Assembly: GCF_027107535.1 (NCBI RefSeq)
Contig: NZ_CP114283.1
Location: 4,898,001-4,962,000 of the forward strand
DNA: 64,000 nucleotides
Source of the DNA: Streptomyces aurantiacus
GTDB lineage: Bacteria; Actinomycetota; Actinomycetes; Streptomycetales; Streptomycetaceae
Direction: 5' to 3'
The stretch's first letter is position 1, and every line of letters starts with the position of its first letter. Position numbers and translations under genes: made by a program. A model generated the notes under the pieces. The model was not told where the DNA came from. It did no database searches and was given only the letters and a program-made list of their open reading frames with translations. Positions 17,237 to 25,254 of the stretch are shown here, one piece after another.

Positions 17237-17941
17237 ATGCCCGGATCCGGCGCCTTACGGCTGCCGTCCCGCACACTCGTCATCACCGCGGCCGCCGTGC
17301 CGCTCGCCCTGGCGGTCCTCGCGGACGACGTCCGCGTACGCCGCCAGCTGCACACCGCCCGCCACGACCCGCTCACCGGCCTGCCCGGCCGCGACATCCT
17401 CATGGACCGCATCGACCGGCTGGCCCGCGCCCGCCGTAAGGACGTGCACGTCCTGGTCGCCGACGCCGACGGCCTGAAAACCGTCAACGACACCCTTGGG
17501 CATGCCGCCGGTGACGCCCTGATCGCCACGACCGGCCGTCGCCTGAGCGCCTGGGCCGCCGCCCGCCGTGGCGGGCTCGCCGCGCGTCTGGGTCGTGACG
17601 AGTTCGGCGTCGCTCTGCTGCTGCCGCGCGCCGCGGCGGTCCGCGAGGTCCTCGCGCTGCGCGAGCTGCTGGCACAGCCCGTCGACCACGACGGGCAGCC
17701 GCTGCGCGACCTCGAGGGGCAGATCCTGCGCCCGGCGGCGTCCATTGGTATCGCCCGCGCATCCGACCTGCCGGACGGGGCCGGTGCCTCGCGGATCCTG
17801 CGGGGTGCGGACGTGGCGATGTACCGGGTCAAGACCGGCCAGCAGCCGCCCGGATATGTGGCGACCAGGCAGGACGCCTACACGCCCGCGGTCCACGGCC
17901 GCCGGCCCGGCCGCCCCGGTACCCACCTGCCCGTCGCATGA
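17237..17941 (+). CDS. GGDEF-domain protein with altered active-site motif
   Basis: Starting at ATG 17237 (GGAG upstream), the 234-residue protein has a short N-terminal hydrophobic segment (residues 10-27). A GGDEF-type fold follows: HDPLTGLPGRD, then VLVADADGLKTVNDTLGHA with the metal and substrate residues, then LGRDEFGVAL. The signature is GRDEF (residues 119-123), with Arg at the second position. Diguanylate cyclases usually have GGDEF or GEDEF, so activity is uncertain. No EAL domain is present. It overlaps the next small gene (ATGA) and is followed by a WhiB-like gene. Confidence 0.85.
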   Translation: MPGSGALRLPSRTLVITAAAVPLALAVLADDVRVRRQLHTARHDPLTGLPGRDILMDRIDRLARARRKDVHVLVADADGLKTVNDTLGHAAGDALIATTGRRLSAWAAARRGGLAARLGRDEFGVALLLPRAAAVREVLALRELLAQPVDHDGQPLRDLEGQILRPAASIGIARASDLPDGAGASRILRGADVAMYRVKTGQQPPGYVATRQDAYTPAVHGRRPGRPGTHLPVA

Positions 17942-18219
17942 CCGGCCGGGCCCGCAAGGCGCCGGTGTGGGAGCCGGGCCTGATCCCGGCTCCCGGCGAC
18001 CTCCTGGACTGGCGGGACGGCCGCCACTTCGACCGCTGGCAGGACCTGCCATGCGTGCTGTGTACGAAGCCGACGCCGATGCGCTCCCACCGCAGCGAGC
18101 CCGTCCACAAGACCTGCGCTGAGAGCTGGATCGCCACGAATCCGGCGAAGGCGCGGCAGGGCCGGTTCGCCTCCGACGTCCAGCCCAAGCACGGCAAAGC
18201 CTCGATCGACCACGCCTGA
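17938..18219 (+). CDS. Small Cys/His hypothetical protein
   Basis: A 93-residue protein whose ATG overlaps the GGDEF gene's stop. It has CVLC and a later HKTC, a possible metal-binding set, in a basic, Trp-containing sequence. There is no membrane segment. Tight coupling suggests it works with the GGDEF protein. The family is not recognised. Confidence 0.6.
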   Translation: MTGRARKAPVWEPGLIPAPGDLLDWRDGRHFDRWQDLPCVLCTKPTPMRSHRSEPVHKTCAESWIATNPAKARQGRFASDVQPKHGKASIDHA

Positions 18220-18279
18220 CGGCACGGCGTCCCCCTGCACTCTCCCCCGTTTCGATCACTCCGCAAGGAGGGCTCATCC

Positions 18280-18597
18280 ATGCGCACCACACACGCTCCG
18301 GCCCCCGAAGCCGACCCTCGGATTCCCTTCCCCCACACCACCACGGTCCTGGCCTGCCGCACAGACCCGGCCCTGTTCGTCCACGAACACGGCCAGACCA
18401 GCAGCAAGACGGACCGGGACCGTATCGAGCGCGCCCGCAGTGCGTGCCGCGGCTGCCCGATCGCCGCCGACTGCCTCAAGTGGGCGCTCGCCAACCCAGC
18501 CTTGACGCCGACCGGCGTGTGGGCCGCGACCATCTCGCTGAGCGAGGACCTCGCGGCTGAGATCGGCCGCCAGCAGCAGGCCGTCCTTGACCGCTAA
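18280..18597 (+). CDS. WhiB-like iron-sulfur regulator
   Basis: The 105-residue protein has the four-Cys WhiB arrangement: C26, then C56-x2-C59 and C65 in ACRGCPIAADCLKWAL, followed by a GVWA turn where the family has GVWGG. WhiB proteins bind a 4Fe-4S cluster and regulate transcription, often with the main sigma factor. The ATG follows CAAGGAGGG. The turn motif is slightly degenerate and the basic C-terminal tail is weak, so DNA contact may be reduced. It follows the small gene at 17938 by 60 bases. Confidence 0.85.
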   Translation: MRTTHAPAPEADPRIPFPHTTTVLACRTDPALFVHEHGQTSSKTDRDRIERARSACRGCPIAADCLKWALANPALTPTGVWAATISLSEDLAAEIGRQQQAVLDR

Positions 18598-18606
18598 CTA
18601 CGACGG

Positions 18607-18828
18607 CTACAGCCGTCTGACCGAGACCTGGACGCCGAAGACCGCGGTGGCGGTGGCGGTGGCGGTGGCGGAGTTGAGGCGTTCGGCGGGGTTGGGCGGC
18701 GGCAGGAAGTAGTCCAGGTCGTCACCGGCATGGACGGGCGTCGGCCAGGTGCTCTCAGGGAGGTCCGGAACGGCGTAGGGGTCGGCGTAGGCGCAGGAAG
18801 TGTGGTTCTCGTTGCTCCAGGGGGTCAT
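18607..18828 (-). CDS. Small Pro-rich hypothetical protein
   Basis: A 73-residue minus-strand frame with a well-placed ribosome binding site (GGGAG six to seven bases before the ATG). The product begins MTPWSNENHTSC. Near its end it has an ATATATATA stretch encoded by a six-base tandem repeat at about 18645-18670. No domain is recognised. The good ribosome site is the main support. Confidence 0.4.
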   Translation of the reverse strand: MTPWSNENHTSCAYADPYAVPDLPESTWPTPVHAGDDLDYFLPPPNPAERLNSATATATATAVFGVQVSVRRL

Positions 18829-19114
18829 CTCTGTCTCCCAGCGGGTGGCGTGCGGGCAACTACCGGTCCAGAGCTCCGCGAGACCGGTTTCGGTTGCGAC
18901 TGCGGCCCGACGTCACACCGCTGGCGTCATCGGCGGCTGATCACCTCGTGTGACCAGCAGACGGCAGCCGGGCGCCATGCCCTCGGGTAGACGGCTTCCC
19001 TTTTGGGGAGGCGACGACGTGCTCAGGCTCCTGCGATAAGTCCGGCTGAACAGGGAGGCCGGGGCAAATGGGTGAGGCTCCGGCTGTTTGCCGGGAGTCG
19101 GTCGTTGAGCAGCT

Positions 19115-19402
19115 ATGGAAGCCTTCGGTGACTGTTTCGATCCGGGTCCCGGCGCCCGGAGTGCCGGCCATGCAGAGGACATTTGTGCGTGGTGCGTGCA
19201 GTTGCGGGAGACGGACGCCCAAGCCCGCCGGATGCCGGCAGAGGGCAAGTGTTCGCCCGTGTCCTGGAGCATCTTGCCGGGGCCGGCCCCCGTGTCCTGC
19301 GCAGGTCGACACGTGAGGGGGGTGAGAACGGTGCTGGTCGTCATGGCCGCGGTCACGATCCTCGCGGCGACCGTGGCCCTCATTGTGGACACCCGCCCCT
19401 GA
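19115..19402 (+). CDS. Possible small membrane-tailed protein
   Basis: A 95-residue frame whose C-terminus is a clear hydrophobic segment (VLVVMAAVTILAATVALIV) followed by DTRP. The N-terminal part has four Cys. No good ribosome binding site is seen at the ATG, and a shorter product starting near 19326 is possible. The surrounding 18.84-19.93 kb holds no stronger gene. Confidence 0.25.
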   Translation: MEAFGDCFDPGPGARSAGHAEDICAWCVQLRETDAQARRMPAEGKCSPVSWSILPGPAPVSCAGRHVRGVRTVLVVMAAVTILAATVALIVDTRP

Positions 19403-19485
19403 CACCCGGCGTCCCTGCCCGGCGACTGCTCCCGGAGTCGGCGCACCGACCGGCGAACACTCGCTGCGACCATCGGATAGCGGGC

Positions 19486-19630
19486 TCAGCCGCTACCGGC
19501 CCGCGGCCCGTGCGGGCGCTTCCCGAACAGGGCCTGGCGCAGCGTCGTGGGTTGCAGCCGGTAGTCGATGCCGACTGAGGACGCGTTCGGGCGGGTCTCC
19601 GGGTCCGGCCGGTCATTGAGGGCGCATGGT
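19486..19630 (-). pseudogene. C-terminal remnant of a zinc-ribbon protein
   Basis: Reading minus, about 45 residues end in LQPTTLRQALFGKRPHG, nearly the same as the C-terminus of the protein encoded at 21593-22130 (QPMTLRQALFGKRPGTR). The DNA matches at 37 of 40 positions between 19515-19554 and 21607-21646. No start codon or upstream part remains. It is a leftover of a duplicated copy. Confidence 0.6.
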
Positions 19631-19648
19631 CAACGAATTGCGCACAGA

Positions 19649-19679
19649 GGGACCCCGGGATGGCAGGCCCCGGGGTCCC
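19649..19679. terminator. Strong GC hairpin
   Basis: GGGACCCCGGG at 19649-19659 pairs perfectly with CCCGGGGTCCC at 19669-19679 over 9 bases. It lies in the gene-poor stretch before the small secreted-protein gene. Confidence 0.5.
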
Positions 19680-19776
19680 GTGCCGATATTGGTAGGGGCG
19701 GGTGCGGGGGCATCGTCGCCGTGCGCCGCCGGACGGCACGGGCCCGGCCGCCGCTCGCACGGGCGGTTACTCATTG

Positions 19777-20327
19777 GCTTTCTGCCGAGCGTCCCGCCGA
19801 GCCCGCCGACTGTCCTCACCACAACGGTGAACCTGGCCGGGCCGCCAAGGTGAGTCCAGAACGCCAGGCGCCCTCGCCAAAAGACCGTCCCGGAACTCCG
19901 TGGTGGACGTAACTCGGACGGACTCAAGATTGTTTGCCTGGCATGAACAACATGAAGCGTGTAGCTGTTGGTCTCGCTCTTGCCGGGGCCGCTTTCGTCC
20001 TGTCCGGAACTAATGCGGTGGCGGACCCCGACCCCGGTACCGGAGAGGAACTCACCCAGACAACGGGAGCCATCGACGCAGTGGGCGTTCTCGGCAACGG
20101 CAACGCCAATGAGGACAACAGCCAAAACGACAACGTGTCCGCGGGTAGCAACCAGCAGTTTTCAGGCGATGGGAACTCGAACACCGTGACAGGAACTTTC
20201 GGCGGGCAGTCCGTGGACCAAAGCATCCACGGCTAACCAGCCGGACCAGTTGCGGGACAGCGCTAGGAAGTTGCGGCTCACCCGCTCCCGCTTTCTGCCG
20301 AACGCCCCGTCGAGCCCGCCGACTGTC
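19777..20327. repeat. 38-bp direct repeats flanking the small secreted-protein gene
   Basis: The 38 bases at 19777-19814 recur at 20290-20327 with three differences. Both begin GCTTTCTGCCGA and end CGAGCCCGCCGACTGTC. The gene at 19943-20236 lies between. In reverse complement both copies read TVGGL-G-GRK in an open frame, so they may be remnants of a duplicated coding sequence. Confidence 0.6.
19943..20236 (+). CDS. Small secreted Asn/Gly-rich protein
   Basis: The product is about 97 residues from the ATG at 19943, with another ATG at 19934. A signal peptide is clear: MNNMKRVAVGLALAGAAFVL, with a likely cleavage after NAVA. The mature part is Asn, Gly, Gln and Ser-rich (GNGNANEDNSQNDNVSAGSN, then QQFSGDGNSNTVTG). 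It has no Cys, and its repeat-like N/Q spacing recalls curlin or surface-amyloid subunits. It is not a recognisable chaplin or rodlin. It is likely a secreted or surface protein; amyloid character is only a guess from composition. Confidence 0.65.
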   Translation: MNNMKRVAVGLALAGAAFVLSGTNAVADPDPGTGEELTQTTGAIDAVGVLGNGNANEDNSQNDNVSAGSNQQFSGDGNSNTVTGTFGGQSVDQSIHG

Positions 20328-20562
20328 GCCACCCACACGCGTGGACACCGCACCCCGAACCGCGGGGGTGCCCCGGTCGGGAGGCGGGTAGGTTCGCCAC
20401 CGGGGTCCGTGCCGCGTTGACGGAACCGGCACGGGCCCCATTCGTCATCCATCGTCGTCATGCAGTGGGGTACAGACGCGCTCCTCGCGCCATATGCTCG
20501 GGTTTGGCTGGAGACAGTCGGCAAGCAAGCGCGCCGGTGGCGCGTGTCGCGGGGAGGCACGA

Positions 20563-20712
20563 ATGCACACCATGACACCCGATGCCCAGCGCAGCTACGA
20601 CACGTACGTGGAACACCTGCGCACGTGCCACGAGTGCCCGAGAGGAACCGGACGGTGCACGGCGGGCGCGGAGCTGGTGCGGGTCTACCTGGCCGCCCTC
20701 ACGAAACGCTGA
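20563..20712 (+). CDS. 49-residue Cys protein
   Basis: A short gene with an excellent ribosome binding site (GGGGAGG) before ATG 20563. The protein MHTMTPDAQRSYDTYVEHLR continues with CHEC and a third Cys, then LVRVYLAALTKR. The CxxC plus Cys pattern suggests a small metal-binding fold. Similar tiny proteins are common in Streptomyces mobile elements. Confidence 0.55.
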   Translation: MHTMTPDAQRSYDTYVEHLRTCHECPRGTGRCTAGAELVRVYLAALTKR

Positions 20713-20741
20713 ACAGCCCCCCTCGCACCGGTCAAAGGGGC

Positions 20742-20777
20742 GGGCCCTCCGCCGCAACCCCTTGGGGCAGAGGGCCC
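20742..20777. terminator. Hairpin after the 49-residue gene
   Basis: GGGCCCTC at 20742-20749 pairs with GAGGGCCC at 20770-20777, with a small inner stem (ACCCC/GGGG) in the loop. It starts 30 bases after the stop of the gene at 20563. Confidence 0.45.
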
Positions 20778-21002
20778 TGCGAGGCTGACTGCCTAACCCC
20801 GCACCGGCCGCCTCCCCTCGGGCTGTCTATTCGGCCGGGGTCCTGCCCAGCGGAAGAACAGCAGCCGCCATTGACGCCACGCCCTGCGCATCCCTGAGGT
20901 GCGGACGTCGTTGGGCAGGTCCAGCGCGCCGACTCCCCCCGGCGGTGTGCGGTGCAGGAGCCCGGACCCCGCTCGGTCCCGGGCTCCTGCATGAATCGCG
21001 GA

Positions 21003-21452
21003 TCAGCCTTCCCCGCGCGGTACGAGACGGGGATGTACCGGCGGGGCGGGCGGCGCCTTGGGTTCGGCGGCGCGGGACCAGCCCTCGGCGTGCATGGTCT
21101 CGGTCTCCCAGTCCTCGAACAGCTCCTGCAGGATTGCGGGATCGCGGTCGGGGTCGCGGTGCCAGCGGATGAACGCGCGGGCGACGGGCCGGTCGGCGTC
21201 GCAGGCCGGACACAGTTCCATCCACACCCCGGTCCCCCACGGGCCATGCCAGTGCAGCACGAGGTCGCCCCCGCAGCGCGAACACGGCCGCCGCGCTGGC
21301 TTCTCCCTTTCGTCTTCGGCGCCCCTGCTGCGCATGGCATCCATGTGGGCGAGGTCGACGTCGGTGTAGTCGTCGAGACTGCCGTCGATGTTGCTCATCC
21401 GGGAGAACGACCCGTCGGCGTACACCAGATAGCGCCAGGAGAACGTCTTCAT
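21003..21452 (-). CDS. DUF6300-like zinc-ribbon protein
   Basis: From the ATG at 21452 the protein has 149 residues and begins MKTFSWRYLVYADGSFS. Its centre has CSRCGGDLVLHWHGPWGTGV and then WMELCPACD, two CxxC pairs typical of a zinc ribbon. It ends with a DWETETMH-W segment and a Pro-rich tail. This matches my recollection of DUF6300 proteins, which are common in Streptomyces and of unknown function. GGGGGC before the ATG could serve for ribosome binding. Confidence 0.7.
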   Translation of the reverse strand: MKTFSWRYLVYADGSFSRMSNIDGSLDDYTDVDLAHMDAMRSRGAEDEREKPARRPCSRCGGDLVLHWHGPWGTGVWMELCPACDADRPVARAFIRWHRDPDRDPAILQELFEDWETETMHAEGWSRAAEPKAPPAPPVHPRLVPRGEG

Positions 21453-21592
21453 ACAAGCCCCCTGCTTTCGGGGTGGACTGCACGAATGGCCACGATCCGC
21501 CCGCCTCTTGATCAGCGTCAAGGGGTGTGAACGGACGGGCGCCTACATCCGCAAAGGCCTACGCACCTTCCGCTTGGCCGGGTGATGATCCG

Positions 21593-22130
21593 TTACCGGG
21601 TGCCGGGGCGCTTCCCGAAGAGGGCCTGGCGCAGCGTCATGGGCTGTTGTCGGAGGTCGGTGCGGCAGGTGGGGCAGTGGCGGCCGTCTTCCGGTGGCGC
21701 GTGGTCGTAGAGGTGGCCCTGCTGGCCGGTGATCGGGAGTCCGCAGCGCTCACACGGCTCCGGTTCCGGCTCAGGTACTGGGTTGCCGGGTTCCTGTGCC
21801 CAGCCTTCACGCTGGACTGCCCGGGCCCGCTGCCGCTCTTCGCGCTCCGCGTCGCGTTCCCGGCGCCGCGCTTCCTCACGGACAGCCCAGGCGTCGTGGT
21901 CCTGGGGGTTGGCGAGGGCGTCGGGGAGGGTCTCGAACTGGCCGTGTCCGCAGCGTCTCCACACCGCGCCGTGCGGGCCGTTGGTCTGGAGGCGCTCCAG
22001 GGTGGTGAACAGGACGGGGACCGCGTCCGCGTGATCGTAGTAGCCGTCCCGCCTCCCCCGCCCCGTAGGCGCCGTGCCACTGGTAGGTGCCCGACCACAC
22101 CTGCCGGGACAGCTGGAGAACGGTGTTCAT
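21593..22130 (-). pseudogene. Frameshifted zinc-ribbon protein gene
   Basis: Coding sequence is clear in two frames. From ATG 22130 it reads MNTVLQLSRQVWSGTYQWHG. After a G-rich run near 22045-22065 it switches to the frame reading DGYYDHADAVPVLFTTLERL, then WRRCGHGQFETLPDALANPQ, and a zinc ribbon (CERCG, CPTC). The stop is at 21593. One extra G in the run would explain the break. It could be a real mutation or a sequencing error. The GTG at 21964 could in principle start a 123-residue remnant. The function is unknown. Confidence 0.65.
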
Positions 22131-22366
22131 CCGGTTCTTCAGCCCTTCCGGGCCGATACGTGGCTTCGTAACTGACGGACGACACCGCCTATCACCGAGT
22201 TTGGACAGCACTTGGTGATCACAGGGCAAGAAAATGTCGATGAGAACCGACACCGGTCATGGGCGCACTGCGGCGCGACGCTGATGAGGATCTCCGAAAC
22301 CTCCACCGAGGCTCGGTTGATCCACCAGACTTGCTCCTGTTTCGCAACGGAGAAGGGACGGCAAGC

Positions 22367-22930
22367 ATGGCGAACAGCGCACTTCTGGTGATGGACGTCC
22401 AACGGGACGTCGTGGCCATCGCCGACGACGGTTCCGGATATCTGCCGCGCTTGCGCAGCGCGATCGACGGTGCCCGGGCTGCCGGCATCCCCGTGATCTA
22501 CGTGGTGATGGGGTTACGGCCGGGCGGTCCGGAAGTCAGCCCTCGCAACAGGGTGATGACAAACGCCGTGCGGGCCGGCCTGTTCACCGAGGGCGCCCCT
22601 GGCACCGCGATTCATGACGACGTTGCGCCGCAGCAGGGCGACGTGGTGGTCACCAAGAGGCGGGGGAGCGCGTTCTCGGGCAGCGACCTCGACTTGGTAC
22701 TCAGGGCTCGAGATGTCGACAGCCTTGTTCTCACTGGCATCGCCACCAGCGCTGTAGTGCTGTCCACTCTGTGGCACGCCATCGACCTGGACTTCGGTCT
22801 CACCGTCCTGGCGGATGGCTGCCTCGACACCGACCCCGAGGTGCACCGGATGCTCACCGAAAAGCTGTTCCCGCAGTGGGCAGATGTCGTCGCCGTCGAG
22901 GACTGGCTCAAAGCGCTCGCACCGCAATAG
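22367..22930 (+). CDS. Isochorismatase-family hydrolase
   Basis: The 187-residue protein starts at ATG 22367 (AGAAGGGA upstream). It has the isochorismatase fold: LLVMDVQRDVV with the catalytic Asp, VTKRRGSAFSGSDLD with the Lys, and LVLTGIATSAVVLSTL. The nucleophile position, Cys in true cysteine hydrolases, is Ser-Ala here (ATSAV), as in a widespread subfamily whose activity is unclear. It lacks an obvious partner gene and lies inside the element. Confidence 0.85.
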   Translation: MANSALLVMDVQRDVVAIADDGSGYLPRLRSAIDGARAAGIPVIYVVMGLRPGGPEVSPRNRVMTNAVRAGLFTEGAPGTAIHDDVAPQQGDVVVTKRRGSAFSGSDLDLVLRARDVDSLVLTGIATSAVVLSTLWHAIDLDFGLTVLADGCLDTDPEVHRMLTEKLFPQWADVVAVEDWLKALAPQ

Positions 22931-22996
22931 CGGGAGGCCGTCAAGGACCCTCGCGTTCGGGGCAAGACGGCATCGCCTCCCGCCGGCCGGGGGAGG

Positions 22997-23779
22997 TCAG
23001 CCAGCGGCGTTCTGTGCTGCTGCCCGGGCTTGGGTGAGGGCCAGGCGGTAGGAGTCGGTGCCGGTCTGGATCAGGTTGCCGCCGAAGGTGAGCCGGTCGA
23101 CGATGGCCGCGCAGAGGCGGAAGTAGGTGCGGTACTTCTCGAACTTCGCGGCCAGCACCTCGGGGGATTCGGTGCAGTTGTCGACCTCGACGAACAGCAC
23201 CGGCAGGCCGGCCTCCGGGGCCTGCAACACGGCATCCGCGCGGACGGCGGTGCGGGTGCCTCTGCTGCTGGGCAGATTCAGCGAGGCCTCCGTCGACCAG
23301 GAGCCGACCGTGCCAATCCCCTGCGGCCCCATCGCGTCTGCTTCCACGGCCGCCGACGGCACGGCGGATTCGGTCCGCTGCCGGGGCACGGGCCGGGTCG
23401 GGGCGGCGGGAGTGCGGGTGATCGCGATGATGGTCTCGTTGACCGCCATGGCGTGCGGAGCTCCTGAGCGGGCCGCGCCGCGGGCGGTGCCGCCCATCTG
23501 GTCCGCCGGCCTGCCGAGGACTTCCGCGGCCGCGTCCAGACCCAGCGGTGTCAGCGACCACAGCTTGTTGCCGTCCCGGCTGCTGCCCTCCGAAACGGTG
23601 ATGCCGTACCGGGCCAGATCCAGCAGGGCGTTACGGAACGCCTTGTTGTCCTTATGGCCCGCGGCCATCAGCCGGTGGATCTGATCGGCGCTCGCCACCT
23701 TCAGCACCCCGAGCGTGGCCAGGACGTGCCCGCGCACCGCCGATGTCGATCCGTACGGGTACGCCTTCGAACCGCCCAC
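22997..23779 (-). CDS. Replication-relaxation family protein
   Basis: From the GTG at 23779 (AAGGAG upstream) the protein has 260 residues. The N-terminal winged-helix part reads VRGHVLATLGVLKVASADQI, then AGHKDNKAFRNALLDLARYG. The later part has HAMAVNETIIAITRTP and a nuclease-like segment RADAVLQAPEAGLPVLFVEVDN with a KFEKYRTYF helix. This fits the replication-relaxation (Replic_Relax) family found on actinobacterial plasmids and ICEs, implicated in replication or transfer. An ORF of 318 residues exists, but the extra N-terminus is low-complexity. Confidence 0.82.
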   Translation of the reverse strand: MGGSKAYPYGSTSAVRGHVLATLGVLKVASADQIHRLMAAGHKDNKAFRNALLDLARYGITVSEGSSRDGNKLWSLTPLGLDAAAEVLGRPADQMGGTARGAARSGAPHAMAVNETIIAITRTPAAPTRPVPRQRTESAVPSAAVEADAMGPQGIGTVGSWSTEASLNLPSSRGTRTAVRADAVLQAPEAGLPVLFVEVDNCTESPEVLAAKFEKYRTYFRLCAAIVDRLTFGGNLIQTGTDSYRLALTQARAAAQNAAG

Positions 23780-24009
23780 CCCACACCGCTCCTTCCCCGT
23801 CTCACCCTGATCGCGGCGCCCGCCAGGCGCCGCACGGCGGACCGGCCGCGCCGGGCCGCAACCCACACGCGCCGCCCCAAGCCTCTGATCACGACGCGCC
23901 CACCCTGCCACCTGCCACAGACAATCCATCCCCCAGCAAGCAGGTACAGGCAAAGGAGAGAGAAGAGGGTTGTCGGGGTTCGTGGTCGGGGCTGGTCAAG
24001 GGGTCTGAC

Positions 24010-24091
24010 CTGCGCAAAGCATGCGCAGCCTACTACGGGTGCCGGTAGGGGAGTTGGTAGGGGGAACGGTAGGGAGATCGGTAGGGGAATT
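24010..24091. repeat. Inverted repeat and four 12-bp iterons
   Basis: CTGCGCA at 24010-24016 and TGCGCAG at 24022-24028 form a palindrome around AAGCA. Then four adjacent 12-bp units begin at 24044, 24056, 24068 and 24080, each GGTAGGGG or a close variant plus four variable bases. A GTGGTCGG half-site lies just upstream at 23982. The stretch sits upstream of the replication-relaxation gene, in a 540-bp gene-free gap. Iterons with this phasing are typical of replication, partition or transfer sites. Confidence 0.6.
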
Positions 24092-24326
24092 GGAGGCTTG
24101 CCCGACAGCCGGTACGGGCGCGGAGCGTGCAGTGGGCAAGGTGGCAGGTGCGCCGGACGTATCCGTCACAGGATCTGCGTGCCGGAGCCGGCCGCTCCCC
24201 TCGCGGGCGGCTGCCAGAGCGGGTGCCCGAACTGGTGGAACCTCGTTTCTCCCACATCACTTCAGGGGTTAGAAAGCCGCCGCATCGACTCCGATGCACC
24301 CCCTTCCTTTGATGAAACAGGACCTC

Positions 24327-24722
24327 ATGCGATCCAGGATGCTCGCCCTCTCGGCCACTGCCCTCGCCGGCTCCGCCATGGTCAACGCACCCCATGCGCT
24401 GGCAGCCGGAAGCATCGAGTACGCCTACTCAGCACCGGAACTCTCCGAGGAAGGAGACCACGTCACCTGGCAGTGGACGGTGACCAACACCGGCGACCAG
24501 AGTGCCCACAACGTCGTCATGACACACAAGATCACACCCAGCCTGCCCGTCACCTCGCTGCCCCAGCAGTGCACACCCAGCGGCGAGACCATCCGCTGCG
24601 GCTACGGCACCCTCGCCCCCGGAGAACGAGTGGAAGGCAGCCTCGGGGCCGACCTCCCAGAGAACACATCCGGCCCGGCGCGGATCAGCGGACGGGTGAC
24701 CTGGGAGTCGGCCGCCTCCTGA
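24327..24722 (+). CDS. Secreted protein with a CARDB/DUF11-like domain
   Basis: About 131 residues from ATG 24327 (AGGA upstream); an earlier ATG at 24312 is possible. A signal peptide (MLALSATALAGSAM ... ALA) is followed by one beta-sandwich domain: WQWTVTNTGDQSAHNVVMTH, then a likely disulfide (QQC ... RCGYGTL) and GERVEGSLGADLP. Such domains are extracellular adhesion or scaffold units. No sorting signal is seen, so it is probably released. Confidence 0.65.
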   Translation: MRSRMLALSATALAGSAMVNAPHALAAGSIEYAYSAPELSEEGDHVTWQWTVTNTGDQSAHNVVMTHKITPSLPVTSLPQQCTPSGETIRCGYGTLAPGERVEGSLGADLPENTSGPARISGRVTWESAAS

Positions 24723-24772
24723 CCACCCGGCACCGGCGACCGGCCAGACACAGCACAGGCCCGCCACGCCGA

Positions 24773-25222
24773 TCAGCCGACCGGCTCCCGGAAGATGTTG
24801 ATCGCGGTGCGCACCTCGTGCGCACCGCCCCACTCCTCATGCCATTCCGTGTCGTAGCCGCGAAAACGCCGGGAAATCAGAGCTTCGGCCACATCGGTGA
24901 CGGCTTCCGGGGTCCCGTACACCCGGTGCAGGGCAGTGAGCGGGCCACGCGGGATCGCTCCGCCTCCCCCAGCGCGGAGCAGGGTGTGGGACCAGCCGGT
25001 GTCTTCCCGCCAGGTCAGCCGGAGGCCGCCCGGCCCGGCGCAGCGGGACACATCCCAGGCCAGCACCAAATACATGAGCTCGCCGTAGGCCCGGCCGGTG
25101 CGCTCCACCCGGACGGTGCCCGGCGCGATGCCGCGGTCGGTGAGGGCCTGGTCGACGGCTCGGGCGTAGGGCCAGTGCGGCAGCAGGCCGGGGCGCAGGA
25201 GCCCTGGCGGGTTGAGCAGCAC
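24773..25222 (-). CDS. DUF6292-like protein
   Basis: I prefer the GTG at 25222 because GGAGG precedes it by five bases; a GTG at 25234 is the alternative. The protein of 149 residues has ARAVDQALTDRGI, then YLVLAWDVS and LRLTWREDTGWSH, a pattern I recall from DUF6292 proteins of Streptomyces. The function is not known. It lies 30 bases downstream of the Y-family polymerase gene on the same strand and may be co-transcribed with it. Confidence 0.6.
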   Translation of the reverse strand: MLLNPPGLLRPGLLPHWPYARAVDQALTDRGIAPGTVRVERTGRAYGELMYLVLAWDVSRCAGPGGLRLTWREDTGWSHTLLRAGGGGAIPRGPLTALHRVYGTPEAVTDVAEALISRRFRGYDTEWHEEWGGAHEVRTAINIFREPVG

Positions 25223-25254
25223 TCGCGCCTCCACAACGGATCAGGTCAACGGGG

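Noticed and set aside
18640..18672. Six-base tandem repeat as a possible CRISPR or regulatory array
   Set aside because: It is a simple GGTGGC-type repeat encoding alternating Ala-Thr in a small gene; there are no spacers.
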